From NCBI RefSeq assembly GCF_000282615.1, contig NZ_AKIY01000033.1, positions 1-37,110 of the forward strand: a stretch of 37,110 bases of DNA. The letters run 5' to 3'. The DNA comes from Bradyrhizobium sp. YR681 (lineage in GTDB: Bacteria > Pseudomonadota > Alphaproteobacteria > Rhizobiales > Xanthobacteraceae). Below the pieces are notes generated by a model. That model made no database searches and was not told the DNA's origin. It worked only from the letters and a program-made list of their open reading frames with translations. The stretch's first letter is position 1. Every line of letters begins with the position of its first letter. The translations under genes were made by a program, and so were the position numbers. Of this stretch, positions 26,430 through 36,932 are shown piece by piece.

Positions 26430-26971
26430 CTCGCGAAGCATTTGTGCTTTGCGCCAACGGCCGGCGAGCGGTCGCCACACACTCGGTGTCATCGCCCGCG
26501 AAGGCGGGCGATCCAGTACGCCGCGGCAGTCGTGTGAAGCGTTGACGTCTCCGGAATACTGGATTCCCCGCCTTCGCGGGGAATGACAGCGGAGAGTGGA
26601 GTGGCCTCGCGCCCTGCCAACCCCCACTCCGCCATGATGCCATCCTGGCCCTGTTTTGCCCGACGTGTCAACGACTTTTTCGGATAAATCGCAAGTCATT
26701 GTTTTCGCACGCCCCGGCTACTGTGCATGGGGTTGTTTTCGCGCTTTTTGTTCCGGCCGCGCGTCCGAGACGGATCGCGCGCCGCCTTCACATCCGCGTG
26801 CGGAAAAATTCCATCTGCGTTCGCTCGGCCGCTCGAAAGATTAATCATGCGCGGCGGCCTGCGCACAGCGCTCGCATCGCTATTTTCCCGGGCGTCTCGA
26901 CACTCCTCCCGCTCCGCACCATCATTCTCGAACACGAATGAATGACGGCCGCATCCGGCCGGGAGTGTGGA
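26430..26971. other. Intergenic region between P450 and ssuA
   Basis: About 540 bp. The left part holds a dispersed repeat (listed separately). The right part, 26640-26971, probably carries the ssu promoter; it is less GC-rich near 26690-26750, and has a possible hairpin around GCGTCCGAGACGGATCGC (26761-26778). I could not assign clear -35/-10 boxes. Open frames at 26699 and 26727 lack convincing ribosome-binding sites or recognisable content and I do not call them. Confidence 0.5.
26487..26588. repeat. Palindromic intergenic repeat
   Basis: TGTCATCGCCCGCGAAGGCG near the left end pairs imperfectly with CGCCTTCGCGGGGAATGACA at the right end, and inner arms ATCCAGTA / TACTGGAT also pair. It resembles the element at 2191-2280 in its design and ends. 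Confidence 0.78.
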
Positions 26972-27922
26972 ATGCAGCGTCGTGACTTTCTGAGACTCTC
27001 TGTTGGAACAGCAGCGGCAGCTGCATTCGGGTCGCGCGCGAACGCGCAGGGCGCCGTGAAGGAAATTCGTATCGGCTACCAGAAGACCGGCGTGCTGGTG
27101 ATCGCGCGTCAGCAGGCCACCTTGGAAAAACATTTCAAGGCGCAGGGCATCGAGGTGAAATGGATCGAGTTCTCCTCGGGTCCGCCGATGATGGAGGCGA
27201 TGAATGTCGGCAGCGTCGATTATGGCGCGGTCGGGGATTCCCCGCCGGTGTTCGCGCAGGCCGCCGGTGCCGCGATCGTCTATGCCGCCGGCCAGCCCAT
27301 CACCAACGGCCAGGGCATATTGGTGCCGAAGGATTCGCCGATCCGCTCCATCGCCGATCTGAAGGGCAAGCGGATCGGCTTCACCAAGGGGTCCAGCGCC
27401 CACAATGTCGTGGTGCAGACGCTGGAGAAGGCGGGGCTCACCTATGCCGACATCACCCCGGTCTATCTGACGCCGCCGGATGCGGGACCGGCGTTCGCCA
27501 ATGGCAGTATCGAGGCCTGGGCGATCTGGGATCCGTATTTCGCGATCGGCGAGACCAGGCAGAACGGCCGCATCCTGATCAATGCGCGCGACGTCACCAA
27601 GACCAATTCCTTCTACATCGCCAACCGCGATTTCGCCAAGAACCACGGCGCCATCCTGCAACAGATCGTCGATGTGACGACCGCCACCGGTCGATGGGCC
27701 GAACAGCACCGCGACGAGGTCGCCCGATCACTGGCGGCGATCACCGGCGTTCCGCTCGACATCCAGACCGTCGCGGCCGACCGCGCGAACTTCGTGATCG
27801 GCCCCGTCACCGACGACATCGTCACGACCCAGCAGGGCGTGGCCGACCGGTTCACCAAGCTCGGCCTGATTCCGAAGCCGATCGTCATTCGTGACATCGT
27901 CTGGCGCAACCCGGCGGCCTGA
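26972..27922 (+). CDS. ssuA: Sulfonate ABC transporter substrate-binding protein SsuA
   Basis: SsuA captures alkanesulfonates in the periplasm and delivers them to SsuC/SsuB. The 316 residues begin with a Tat-like signal (RRDFLRLSVGTAAAAAF). The mature part has the family blocks IRIGYQKTGVLVIARQQ, WIEFSSGPPMMEAMN and DYGAVGDSPPVFAQAAG, typical of aliphatic sulfonate binders. GGGAG precedes the ATG at 26972; an in-frame ATG at 26942 adds ten residues and would displace the signal. It heads the operon with ssuD, ssuC and ssuB. Confidence 0.95.
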   Translation: MQRRDFLRLSVGTAAAAAFGSRANAQGAVKEIRIGYQKTGVLVIARQQATLEKHFKAQGIEVKWIEFSSGPPMMEAMNVGSVDYGAVGDSPPVFAQAAGAAIVYAAGQPITNGQGILVPKDSPIRSIADLKGKRIGFTKGSSAHNVVVQTLEKAGLTYADITPVYLTPPDAGPAFANGSIEAWAIWDPYFAIGETRQNGRILINARDVTKTNSFYIANRDFAKNHGAILQQIVDVTTATGRWAEQHRDEVARSLAAITGVPLDIQTVAADRANFVIGPVTDDIVTTQQGVADRFTKLGLIPKPIVIRDIVWRNPAA

Positions 27923-27960
27923 TCGTGCCCACCAGCCTTCCCCATTCAAAAGGTGTCAAC

Positions 27961-28047
27961 ATGAGGCGCATCCTTCAACGCGTGATCGCGGCCATCGTCA
28001 TGTCGGTCGGCATCGTCGCCGCCGCCGTCGGCACGACCTACGGCTAG
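27961..28047 (+). CDS. 28-aa hydrophobic peptide in the ssu operon
   Basis: A small open frame between ssuA and ssuD encoding a 28-residue peptide: basic start MRRILQRV, then a hydrophobic stretch [16 protein letters not shown] and a TTYG end. AAAAGG lies just upstream of its ATG, and its TAG stop runs into the GGAG that serves ssuD, ten bases before the ssuD start. This tight fit suggests it is translated and perhaps coupled to ssuD. It could be a membrane peptide or a leader-type element. No family is recognised. Confidence 0.6.
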   Translation: MRRILQRVIAAIVMSVGIVAAAVGTTYG

Positions 28048-28057
28048 GAGCACGTCC

Positions 28058-29215
28058 ATGAGCAAGAGCAACATCCTCTGGTTCCTGCCGACCCACGGCG
28101 ACGGCCGCTATCTCGGCACCGGCATCGGCGGCCGCGAGGTCAATTTCAACTATCTGCGCCAGGTCGCGCAGGCCGCCGACCAGCTCGGCTATTTCGGCGT
28201 GCTGTTGCCGACCGGGCGGTCGTGCGAGGATTCCTGGATCGTCGCCTCATCGGTCGCGCCGTTCACCGAGCGGCTGCGCTATCTCGTGGCCGTCAGGCCC
28301 GGCCTGCAATCGCCGAGCGTGGCGGCGCGCATGACCGCGACGCTGGACCGCGTCACCAACGGCCGGCTCCTGATCAACGTCGTCACCGGCGGCGATCCCG
28401 TCGAGAACAAGGGCGACGGCATCTTCCTCAAGCACGACGAGCGCTACGAGGTCACCCGCGAGTTCCTCAACGTCTATAGCGACCTGCTGGCGGGCAAGAC
28501 CGTCAATGTCGAGGGCAAGCACATCCACATCGAGGACGGCAAGCTGCTGTTTCACCCGGTGCAGTCGCCGCGCCCGCCGCTTTATTTCGGCGGCTCGTCG
28601 GATGCGGGCATCGATGTCGCCGTCGACGCCGTCGACAAATACCTCACCTGGGGCGAGCCGCCGGCGCTGGTTGCCGAGAAGATCACGAAGGTGAGGGACG
28701 TCGCCGCCGCGCGCGGGCGAAAGCTGTCCTTCGGCATCCGCCTTCATGTGATTGTCCGCGAGACCAATGAGGCGGCCTGGCAGGCGGCGGACGAGCTGAT
28801 CAAGCATGTCAGCGACGACACGATTGCGACCGCGCAGAAGAACTTTGCCCGCATGGACTCGGTCGGCCAGCAGCGCATGGCGCAGCTGCACGGCGGCAAG
28901 CGCGACAAGCTCGAGATCGCCCCGAACCTGTGGGCCGGTGTCGGCCTCGTCCGCGGCGGCGCCGGCACCGCGCTCGTTGGCGACGCCCAGACCGTCGCGG
29001 CGCGCATCAAGGAGTATCAGGACATCGGCATCGATACTTTCATCATGTCGGGCTATCCGCATCTGGAGGAAGCCTATCGCTTCGCCGAGCTGGTGTTCCC
29101 GCTGCTCTCGCTCGATCACGGCAGCAACGTGACGCGGCTGCATCACAACAGCGGTCCGTTCGGTGAAACCGTCGGCAACGACTACCGTCCGCATAAACTG
29201 GTATCGCAGTCATGA
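28058..29215 (+). CDS. ssuD: FMNH2-dependent alkanesulfonate monooxygenase SsuD
   Basis: SsuD splits alkanesulfonates with reduced FMN and oxygen into aldehyde and sulfite, giving the cell sulfur. The 385 residues match the family from the start: [35 protein letters not shown], and [19 protein letters not shown] near residue 110. The insertion region and the [15 protein letters not shown] block follow. It is cytoplasmic. GGAG precedes the ATG at 28058, and its TGA overlaps the ssuC ATG by four bases. The flavin reductase at 30911 could supply FMNH2. Confidence 0.97.
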   Translation: MSKSNILWFLPTHGDGRYLGTGIGGREVNFNYLRQVAQAADQLGYFGVLLPTGRSCEDSWIVASSVAPFTERLRYLVAVRPGLQSPSVAARMTATLDRVTNGRLLINVVTGGDPVENKGDGIFLKHDERYEVTREFLNVYSDLLAGKTVNVEGKHIHIEDGKLLFHPVQSPRPPLYFGGSSDAGIDVAVDAVDKYLTWGEPPALVAEKITKVRDVAAARGRKLSFGIRLHVIVRETNEAAWQAADELIKHVSDDTIATAQKNFARMDSVGQQRMAQLHGGKRDKLEIAPNLWAGVGLVRGGAGTALVGDAQTVAARIKEYQDIGIDTFIMSGYPHLEEAYRFAELVFPLLSLDHGSNVTRLHHNSGPFGETVGNDYRPHKLVSQS

Positions 29216-30018
29216 GCCTCATCGACAGTATTTCCCTGCCACGCAGGATTCGCCTGCCGCGCGCGGACGGCCTGGTCCAGTGGATCGTGCCGCTTGCCAT
29301 CATCGCGATCTGGCAGCTCGCCTGCGCCACGGGCTTCGTGCCGACGCGGGTGCTGCCGGCCCCGACCGACGTCGCGCTCGCCGGCTGGAAGCTGCTGCTG
29401 TCGGGCGAGCTCGCGCGCAACATCTGGGTCTCGTTCTGGCGCGCCTCGATCGGCTTTTTGATCGGCGGCAGCATCGGCTTCGCCTTCGGGCTCGCCAACG
29501 GCCTGTCGCAGCTGTCGGCCAAGCTCACCGACACCACGCTGCAGATGGTCCGCAACGTGCCGCATCTGGCGCTGATCCCGCTGGTCATCCTCTGGTTCGG
29601 CATCGACGAGAGCGCCAAGCTGTTCCTGGTGGCGCTGGGCGTGTTCTTCCCGATCTACCTCAACACGCTGCACGGCATCCGCACCGTCGATCCGCAACTG
29701 ATCGAGATGGGCCGCATCTACGGCATGACCGACGGCGAGCTGTTCCGCCGCGTGATCTTCCCGGGCGCGCTGCCTTCGATCTTCGTCGGCATCCGCTTCG
29801 CGCTCGGCATCATGTGGCTGACGCTCATCGTCGCCGAGACCATCGCGGCGTCCTCGGGGCTGGGCTACATGGCGATGCAGGCACGCGAGTTCATGCTGAT
29901 CGACGTGGTCGTGCTCTCGATCCTGATCTACGCCTTGCTCGGCAAGCTCGCCGACAGCGCCTCCCGCGTGCTGGAGCGCCTCACGCTCTCCTGGCACCCC
30001 GCCTTTCAGAAACGTTGA
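29212..30018 (+). CDS. ssuC: Sulfonate ABC transporter permease SsuC
   Basis: SsuC is the inner-membrane channel of the sulfonate importer. The 268 residues contain about six transmembrane helices, from [19 protein letters not shown] to [17 protein letters not shown]. The loop that contacts the ATPase is visible as [25 protein letters not shown] in part. Length and layout are those of the SsuC/TauC group. Its start overlaps the ssuD stop, so translation is coupled; ssuB follows after 20 bp. Confidence 0.96.
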   Translation: MSLIDSISLPRRIRLPRADGLVQWIVPLAIIAIWQLACATGFVPTRVLPAPTDVALAGWKLLLSGELARNIWVSFWRASIGFLIGGSIGFAFGLANGLSQLSAKLTDTTLQMVRNVPHLALIPLVILWFGIDESAKLFLVALGVFFPIYLNTLHGIRTVDPQLIEMGRIYGMTDGELFRRVIFPGALPSIFVGIRFALGIMWLTLIVAETIAASSGLGYMAMQAREFMLIDVVVLSILIYALLGKLADSASRVLERLTLSWHPAFQKR

Positions 30019-30038
30019 GCAGAAATACTGGGAATCAC

Positions 30039-30878
30039 ATGCAGACAGCGCTTCGTACGTCCCTTCCCGAAACCGAGCTCGCCAGCCGCGCCAATTTCGC
30101 GCCTCACGCCCGTGTGGTGCGCGAGGAGCGGCCGGCGCAGACCTCTGGGCTGCCGCTGAGCATCCGTGGCTTGCGAAAATCCTTCGGCGACAACGAGGTG
30201 CTGCGCGGTATCGACCTGCATATCCCCGCCGGCCAGTTCGTCGCGATCGTCGGCAAGAGCGGTTGCGGCAAGAGCACGCTGCTGCGCCTCATCGCCGGTC
30301 TGGACAAGATCGATGCTGGCAGCATCAGCTTCGGTGATGCGGCGGTCAAGCCGGAGGACATCCGGGTGATGTTCCAGGAGCCGCGGCTGCTGCCCTGGGC
30401 GCGCGTGCTCTCCAATGTCGAGGTCGGTCTCGGCCGCGATCGTGCGTCAAAGGATGCGCACGCCCGTGCCGAGAAGGCGCTGACCGAGGTTGGCCTCGCC
30501 GACAAGCGCGACCAATGGCCCTCGGTGCTGTCGGGCGGCCAGAAACAGCGCGTCGCGCTCGGCCGCGCGCTGGTTTCCCGGCCGCGCGTGCTCGCCTTCG
30601 ACGAGCCGCTCGGCGCGCTGGACGCGCTGACCCGGATCTCGATGCAGCGGCTGCTGGAGCGCGTCTGGCGCGACCAGGGCTTTACCGCGATCCTCGTCAC
30701 CCACGACGTCTCCGAGGCGGTCGCGCTGGCCGACCGGGTACTGGTGATCGACGAGGGCCGCATCGCCCATGACGTTACGGTTAACGCCGCCCGGCCGCGC
30801 GAGCGCGGCTCGGCCGAGCTCGCCGGCCTCGAAGGCTCGATCCTGAGCCACCTTTTGTCCGCGGACGATCGTACCTAA
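30039..30878 (+). CDS. ssuB: Sulfonate ABC transporter ATP-binding protein SsuB
   Basis: SsuB hydrolyses ATP to drive sulfonate import. Walker A is GKSGCGKST at 72-80, the Q-loop is [11 protein letters not shown], the signature LSGGQKQR is at 164-171, Walker [12 protein letters not shown] starts near 185, and the switch His is in VTHDVSEA. The first 38 residues are a polar extension before the ABC domain starts at [11 protein letters not shown], not rare in this group. It is the fourth gene of the operon after ssuC. Confidence 0.96.
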   Translation: MQTALRTSLPETELASRANFAPHARVVREERPAQTSGLPLSIRGLRKSFGDNEVLRGIDLHIPAGQFVAIVGKSGCGKSTLLRLIAGLDKIDAGSISFGDAAVKPEDIRVMFQEPRLLPWARVLSNVEVGLGRDRASKDAHARAEKALTEVGLADKRDQWPSVLSGGQKQRVALGRALVSRPRVLAFDEPLGALDALTRISMQRLLERVWRDQGFTAILVTHDVSEAVALADRVLVIDEGRIAHDVTVNAARPRERGSAELAGLEGSILSHLLSADDRT

Positions 30879-30910
30879 ATAGAGAGGACCCCGCTTCGGG
30901 GGAGCATGCC

Positions 30911-31492
30911 ATGAATGTAGTGCCCCGCGACCTCATGACCGAAATCCCCCTCTCGTCTGCCGATTTCCGTAATGCCATGCGCCACCTCACCGGCGGCGTC
31001 AGTATCATCACCGCCGGCCGGGGCAAGGACATCACCGGCATGACGGTGACCTCGGTCACCTCGCTGTCGGTCGAGCCGCCGACGCTGCTGGTCAGCATCA
31101 ACCGCGATGCCTCGTCCTTCCCGCTGATCCGGCGCCATGGCGCTTTCGGCGTGAACATCCTCAACGCCGACCAGCTCGAAATTGCCGAACGCTTTGCCGG
31201 CAAGGGCGGGCTGAAGGGCGCCGATCGCTTTGCAGGCAGCCAGTGGGTGACGTCGGTTTCCGGCGTTCCGTTATTGGTCGGCGCGCTCTCGGCCTTCGAC
31301 TGCGAGGTCGAGGAGATCGTCGAGCGGCACTCGCACGGCATCGTCATCGGCCGTGTCAGGGACATCAGGAGCTCGACCCGCAACGCGGCGCTGGCCTATT
31401 GGCACGGCCAGTATGTGGCGGTCGACCAGGACGAAGACGCGGCAAGGCTCGCCGATGTCAGCGTTCCCGCGCGCGTCCGGCGCGGCGTTTGA
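30911..31492 (+). CDS. Flavin reductase family protein, probable FMNH2 supplier for SsuD
   Basis: A 193-residue protein of the flavin-reductase-like (HpaC/Fre2 type) domain: FRNAMRHLTGGVSIITA, GMTVTSVTSLSVEPPTLLVSI and GAFGVNILNADQ are the family blocks. It should reduce FMN with NAD(P)H. It lies 32 bp after ssuB, so it probably belongs to the operon and replaces the unrelated SsuE reductase of enteric bacteria; this role is inferred from position. A GGGGGAG site precedes the ATG at 30911; an in-frame ATG lies at 30935. Confidence 0.92.
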   Translation: MNVVPRDLMTEIPLSSADFRNAMRHLTGGVSIITAGRGKDITGMTVTSVTSLSVEPPTLLVSINRDASSFPLIRRHGAFGVNILNADQLEIAERFAGKGGLKGADRFAGSQWVTSVSGVPLLVGALSAFDCEVEEIVERHSHGIVIGRVRDIRSSTRNAALAYWHGQYVAVDQDEDAARLADVSVPARVRRGV

Positions 31493-31590
31493 CCGCCGCA
31501 AAGAGGCGTCGCTCAGGCTGGCCTTTTTCCCGTCATCGCTCTAGAAGCGCTGCCTGAGCCGTCCCGCCGGGACGGCAATGGAGCCGAACG

Positions 31591-31746
31591 ATGAAGCGCG
31601 TCGCCACCTGGGCCTTCTATGCCATCGGCGCGCTGGCGATCGCCTATCTCGCGCTCTACGCCTATGCGATGTTCTCAGGCCAGCCGATCGTGCCGGGCGA
31701 CCCCATCCACATTTTTCGCAAGCCGGACGCACCGAGTTATTCGTAG
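31591..31746 (+). CDS. 51-aa single-span membrane peptide
   Basis: A 51-residue open frame with one transmembrane segment (FYAIGALAIAYLALYAYAMF) after a short basic start (MKRVATW), and a polar tail ending HIFRKPDAPSYS. GGAG lies seven bases before the ATG at 31591. It lies 98 bp after the flavin reductase on the same strand, so it may be a late member of the ssu transcript or stand alone. The function is unknown. The good start site and the clean membrane layout support it as a real gene. Confidence 0.68.
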   Translation: MKRVATWAFYAIGALAIAYLALYAYAMFSGQPIVPGDPIHIFRKPDAPSYS

Positions 31747-31760
31747 AGCTTGGTCGGTCT

Positions 31761-31852
31761 CGTAGGGTGGGCAAAGGCGCATTTGCGCCGTGCCCACGTC
31801 TTTCCATCAAGCAGGCAAAGACGTGGGCACGCTTCGCTTTGCCCACCCTACG
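31761..31852. repeat. CGTAGGGTGGGCAAA palindromic repeat
   Basis: CGTAGGGTGGGCAAA (31761-31775) and TTTGCCCACCCTACG (31838-31852) are exact reverse complements, and an inner CGTGCCCACGTCTTT / AAAGACGTGGGCACG pair extends the stem. I recognise this as a dispersed element of Bradyrhizobium and relatives. It lies between convergent genes. Confidence 0.88.
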
Positions 31853-31862
31853 GCACCTGTCT

Positions 31863-33011
31863 TCACCCCCGCAAAATCGCCAGCGCCAGCGCCTGTGCGC
31901 GCGGCACGATGCTGTCGATCTCCAGATATTCCTCCGGCGTGTGCGCGAGCCCGCCGACCGGCCCGAGGCCGCAGATGGTCGGCGTGCCGACCGCGGCGGT
32001 GAAGCCGGAATCGGCGCAGCCGCCGGAGAACTCCCCCTGGAGCGTGGTGAGGCCGACCTGCCTGGCGGCGGCCTGGTAGCCTTCGAACAGCGTCTTCGAG
32101 GCCTCGCTCTGCACCACCGGAACGAACTCGCCCTTGATCGTCAGCGTCGCACTCGTGCCCGGCACGTAAGAGGTCGCAACGATCTTATCGATCGCGGCCA
32201 TGATCCTGGCGCGATCGGCCGGATCGACATAGCGCAGGTCGATCTGCCCCTCGGCGGAGGGCGCCGTGGTGTTGACCGACTGCCCGCCAGAGACGAGGCC
32301 CACGTTGAGCGTGATGCCCTTGTCCAGATCGGTCAACGCATGGATCTGCACGATCTTGTGCGCGAGCTCGCCGATCGCGCTGATTCCGGCGGCGAAATTG
32401 GCGCCGGAATGCGCGGCCTTGCCGGTGATCGTCATGTGCATGAAGATGCCGCCCTTGCGCCCCGTCACGACATTGCCTGTGGGGCGCCCCGGCTCGGAAT
32501 TGAAGACGGCGCGCGCGGCGCGTCCCTCGCGTTCGATCACGGGGCGCGAGGAGGGCGAGCCGATCTCCTCGTCCGAGGTGATCAGCACCTTGATCGGATG
32601 CGGCGAGCCGCCGAACTTGTGGAAGGCGGTCGCAACGAACACGTTCATGACGAGGCCGGACTTCATGTCGGCGACGCCGGGGCCATAGGCGCGGTTGTCC
32701 TTGATCGTGAACGGACGCCGTCCGGCCTCGCCCTTGCCGAATACGGTGTCGCGGTGCCCCATCAACAGCACCGGCTTCTCGTTGCTGCCGGGCTTTGCCA
32801 CGTCGGCATGGATCGCGTCGCCGAAGGCGCCGTCGGCCTCGCGCCGGAACGGAATGCCATGCTCGGCAAAATGCCGCTCGAACCGCGCACCGACCGCATC
32901 GACGCCTTCCTTGTCATAGGACCCGGAATCGATGTTCACGACGTCGCGCAGCAGATCGATCATCGCCTGCCGCTGCGACGCCAGCCAGTCCGTGATTTGA
33001 GCTTCAGACAT
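31863..33011 (-). CDS. M20-family metallopeptidase, glutamate carboxypeptidase-like
   Basis: A 382-residue cytoplasmic hydrolase of the M20 group. Metal and catalytic residues are visible: His86 and Asp88 in GHRDTVF, Asp115 in GVADMKSG, Glu148/Glu149 in SDEEIGS, and a late His in GLAHTPEEY. The central insertion (HMTITGKAAHSG) is the dimerisation domain, with its own conserved His. The pattern is closest to carboxypeptidase G2-like enzymes, which remove C-terminal glutamate or act on N-acyl amino acids; the substrate is not certain. CGAGGA precedes the ATG at 33011. It is monocistronic between repeats. Confidence 0.92.
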   Translation of the reverse strand: MSEAQITDWLASQRQAMIDLLRDVVNIDSGSYDKEGVDAVGARFERHFAEHGIPFRREADGAFGDAIHADVAKPGSNEKPVLLMGHRDTVFGKGEAGRRPFTIKDNRAYGPGVADMKSGLVMNVFVATAFHKFGGSPHPIKVLITSDEEIGSPSSRPVIEREGRAARAVFNSEPGRPTGNVVTGRKGGIFMHMTITGKAAHSGANFAAGISAIGELAHKIVQIHALTDLDKGITLNVGLVSGGQSVNTTAPSAEGQIDLRYVDPADRARIMAAIDKIVATSYVPGTSATLTIKGEFVPVVQSEASKTLFEGYQAAARQVGLTTLQGEFSGGCADSGFTAAVGTPTICGLGPVGGLAHTPEEYLEIDSIVPRAQALALAILRG

Positions 33012-33104
33012 GTTTATCCTCGTGTGGTTCTCGCGCGGGGTTATAGGGCGTTGCGCAGGCGCGACCTAGTCGCCCGATGCGGTGCGGCCATGTGTTTCGC
33101 TCCG

Positions 33105-33184
33105 GTAGCCCGGATGAGCGAAGCGATATCCGGGAGCGCTCTCGCCAGGAGCGCCCCGCACGTCGCTGCGCTCATGCGGGCTAC
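33105..33184. repeat. GTAGCCCG palindromic repeat, copy 2
   Basis: The ends GTAGCCCG and CGGGCTAC pair, with ATGAGCGAAGCG and CGCTGCGCTCAT inside. It is related to the copy at 8632-8701 in both ends and arms. Confidence 0.8.
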
Positions 33185-33200
33185 GACCCTTCGTTTACCG

Positions 33201-33263
33201 TCACCCCGAGGTGCGAGCTGAGCGGCGCAAATGCGCCGCTTGGCGGCCCTCGAAGGATGGCGG
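33201..33263. repeat. Small palindromic repeat beside flbD
   Basis: CGTCACCCCGAGGTGCGAGC, then GCGGCGCAAATGCGCCGC as a perfect hairpin, and a CCTCGAAGGATGG end. It has the look of a dispersed repeat, partly like the ends of the element at 9935-10060. No gene lies in the 334 bp between the M20 gene and flbD. Confidence 0.6.
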
Positions 33264-33284
33264 AGCGCGCGTTGGCGCACTTGG

Positions 33285-33317
33285 CAAAAGAAAATGCCCG
33301 GGACCAGCCCGGGCATT
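33285..33317 (-). terminator. Rho-independent terminator of the fli-flbD operon
   Basis: On the minus strand AATGCCCGGG (33317-33308) pairs with CCCGGGCATT (33302-33293) around a 5-nt loop, followed by TTTTCTTTT. It lies 29 bp after the flbD stop and would end the flagellar transcript. Confidence 0.87.
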
Positions 33318-33345
33318 CGCATTCTCCCAATTCACGCTGAGGCCT

Positions 33346-34731
<1,386 letters not shown>

Positions 34732-34785
34732 GTCAGTCTCCTGTCCGTCTGGTCGCGCTGCCGCGCGTCATTCCCTGTATTCGTG

Positions 34786-35136
34786 TTACGTACGTTCGGT
34801 CTTGATGATTTCGGTCATCGTCACGCCGAGCTTGTCCTCGACCAGGACGACTTCGCCGCGGGCGACCAGCTTGTTGTTGACGTAGATGTCGATGGCCTCG
34901 CCGACGCGGCGGTCGAGTTCGAGCACGGTGCCGGGCCCGAGCTTCAACAGCTCGCCGACATCCATCTTGGAGCGGCCGAGCACGGCCGAGACCTGCACCG
35001 GTACGTCGAACACGGCCTCGAGGTCGGCGGCGGCGCGCGCCGCATATTCGTCCTCGTTGTAGCCGACGTCGGTGCCGGTGGGCGGCAGCGGGCCGTTGAG
35101 ATCGGGCAGCGGGACCTGTCCGTCGGTGTCGCTCAT
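34786..35136 (-). CDS. fliN: Flagellar motor switch protein FliN
   Basis: FliN is part of the C ring at the cytoplasmic base of the flagellum, where it helps switch rotation and binds the export apparatus. The 116 residues have a variable N-terminal 40, then the SpoA/FliN domain: VPVQVSAVLGRSKMDVGELL, GTVLELDRRVGEAIDIYVN and KLVARGEVVLVEDKLGV. Length is normal. GGAG overlaps the fliH stop just upstream, and the gap to fliH is 3 bp, so the genes are coupled. Confidence 0.96.
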   Translation of the reverse strand: MSDTDGQVPLPDLNGPLPPTGTDVGYNEDEYAARAAADLEAVFDVPVQVSAVLGRSKMDVGELLKLGPGTVLELDRRVGEAIDIYVNNKLVARGEVVLVEDKLGVTMTEIIKTERT

Positions 35137-35139
35137 GGC

Positions 35140-35760
35140 TTAGCTCCCCCTCCGGGACGCGATATAGCGTCCGACCATTTCGTCGATCTTGGCCGCGATG
35201 GCACCGCGCTCGAGCACGACGCCGCCATCGGCCCACTCGATCCGGCAGTCGCCGGTGGCGATTTCGGGCTCGGCCAGGATCACCAGCCGGCCCTCGAAGC
35301 CGCTCTGCTTGGCGAGCCGTTCGATCTTCTCGCGCGCGCTGTCGTACAGCGCATCGTTGATGCGGACGACGAGATGCGGCGTCGCGACCAGATGCGAGAA
35401 GCAGTCCTTGACCAGCGCCATGATCTCGCCGAGCGGTTCGGCGGCAACCAGATCGGCGCACAGCTTGCGTGCGACCGCGATCGCGACCTCGACCGCCTCG
35501 GTCTCCATCTTGGTCTCGATATTGCCGATGCCGGCGGCGACGCCCCGGATCGCGATGTTGATCTCTTCCATGGCGAGTGCGACGCGGCGGTCGCTCTCGG
35601 CCTTGGCTTCGCGCTGGCCGGCGGCGAAGCCGTCCTGATAGGCGCGCGCCTCGGCTTCGGCGACCTTCTGGGCGATTTCGGCCGCGGTCGCCGCCTTCTC
35701 GCGCGTCCGGTCGGGCGCCGCGAAGTCGTTGTCGAACAGGAATTTTGCCGGTGCGCCCAT
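35140..35760 (-). CDS. fliH: Flagellar assembly protein FliH-like
   Basis: FliH regulates the export ATPase FliI and brings it to the export gate. The 206 residues start GAPAKFLFDNDF and contain the helical, Ala/Glu-rich middle (AEIAQKVAEAEARAYQDGFAAG in part) typical of FliH. A C-terminal domain has HLVATPHLVVRIND and RLVILAEPEIATGDCRIEW, the FliH/YscL ending. Identity is supported by position between fliG and fliN; alphaproteobacterial FliH proteins diverge strongly. I use the ATG at 35760, which overlaps the fliG TGA by one base; an in-frame TTG is directly before it. Confidence 0.9.
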   Translation of the reverse strand: MGAPAKFLFDNDFAAPDRTREKAATAAEIAQKVAEAEARAYQDGFAAGQREAKAESDRRVALAMEEINIAIRGVAAGIGNIETKMETEAVEVAIAVARKLCADLVAAEPLGEIMALVKDCFSHLVATPHLVVRINDALYDSAREKIERLAKQSGFEGRLVILAEPEIATGDCRIEWADGGVVLERGAIAAKIDEMVGRYIASRRGS

Positions 35761-36857
35761 CAATACACCAGTTCGTCGTCGGCGCGGTTCTTGGTCAGCA
35801 TGATCTCGCCCTTGGCGGCGAGGTCCTTGGCGAGGTTGACCAGCAGGGCCTGGGCCTCGTCGACGTCACGCAGGCGGACCGGGCCCATCGCGGCCATGTC
35901 GTCCTGGAGCATTTTTGCCGCGCGCGAGGACATGTTGCCGAAGAAGAAGTTGCGGACGTCCTCGTTGGCGCTCTTGAGCGCGACGCCGAGCTTGTCCTTG
36001 TCGACATTGCGCATCAGCGTCTGGGCCGAGCCGGAATCCAGCTTCACGAGGTCGTCGAAGGTGAACATCAGCGCCTTGATGCGCTCGGCCGATTCGCGGT
36101 TGTCCTCTTCCAGCGAGGTGATGAAGCGGGTTTCGGTCTGGCGGTCGAAATTGTTGAAGATTTCCGCCATCACCTCGTGGGCGTCGCGGCGGCGGGTCTG
36201 CGACAGGTTGGACATGAATTCGGTGCGCAGCGTCTTCTCCACGCTCTCGATCACCTCCTTCTGCACCGCTTCCATCTTCAGCATGCGGTTGACGACGTCG
36301 AGCGCGAGGTCTTCGGGGAAGATGCCGAGCACGCGTGCGGCGTGCTCCGGCTTCAGCTTCGACAGAACCACCGCGATGGTCTGCGGGTATTCGTTCTTGA
36401 GGTAGTTGGCGAGCACCTCTTCCTGCACGTTGGAGAGTTTCTCCCACATGTTGCGCCCCGCCGGGCCGCGGATCTCGTCCATGATGCCGTTGACGCGCTC
36501 CGGCGGCAGGTATTGCTGCAGCAGCCGTTCGGTGGCGTCGAAATTGCCCATCAGCGCACCCGAAGCCGACATGCGCGAGACGAATTCGAGCAGCATGTCT
36601 TCGACGGTGTCGACCTCGACGGTGCCGAGCGTCGACATCTCCAGCGAGAGCTGGCGCACCTCGTCATCGTCGAGCAGCGACCAGATTTTGCCGCCATATT
36701 GCTCGCCCAGCGCCAGCATCAGGATCGCGGCGCGCCGCGGTCCGGCCAATTGCTCGGCGCCCTTGCCGTTCTTGGCGCGGTCGCCGGCGCGCTGGCCGAG
36801 CGTGGAGATCACGCTCGTGATGTCGTTCGAATTGGCGTTTTGCAATGCGGCGGCCAT
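35760..36857 (-). CDS. fliG: Flagellar motor switch protein FliG
   Basis: FliG is the C-ring protein that contacts the stator and makes torque. The 365 residues have an N-terminal domain ([15 protein letters not shown]), the middle EHAAR-type block ([19 protein letters not shown]) and the C-terminal torque domain with charged helix blocks ([19 protein letters not shown], then [11 protein letters not shown]). Length is normal plus about 25 residues at the N terminus. Its stop overlaps fliH. Upstream, 75 bp separate it from fliF. Confidence 0.96.
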   Translation of the reverse strand: MAAALQNANSNDITSVISTLGQRAGDRAKNGKGAEQLAGPRRAAILMLALGEQYGGKIWSLLDDDEVRQLSLEMSTLGTVEVDTVEDMLLEFVSRMSASGALMGNFDATERLLQQYLPPERVNGIMDEIRGPAGRNMWEKLSNVQEEVLANYLKNEYPQTIAVVLSKLKPEHAARVLGIFPEDLALDVVNRMLKMEAVQKEVIESVEKTLRTEFMSNLSQTRRRDAHEVMAEIFNNFDRQTETRFITSLEEDNRESAERIKALMFTFDDLVKLDSGSAQTLMRNVDKDKLGVALKSANEDVRNFFFGNMSSRAAKMLQDDMAAMGPVRLRDVDEAQALLVNLAKDLAAKGEIMLTKNRADDELVY

Positions 36858-36896
36858 GTCAGATCACTTCTTGATTCAGTTGGCTTTGAGGTACTT

Positions 36897-36921
36897 GGCG
36901 TAAGTTACGGGGCGTAAGTTA
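36897..36921. repeat. Short direct duplication in the fliF-fliG gap
   Basis: The 11-bp unit GGCGTAAGTTA occurs at 36897-36907 and 36911-36921, a 14-bp spacing. It lies between the fliF stop and the fliG start. It is probably a small slippage duplication; no known binding motif is recognised. Confidence 0.85.
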
Positions 36922-36932
36922 GTCGGCTCGGG

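Noticed and set aside
26699..26945. Short open frames upstream of ssuA as leader peptides
   Set aside because: They lack good ribosome-binding sites and have the Arg/Ser-rich composition of chance frames.
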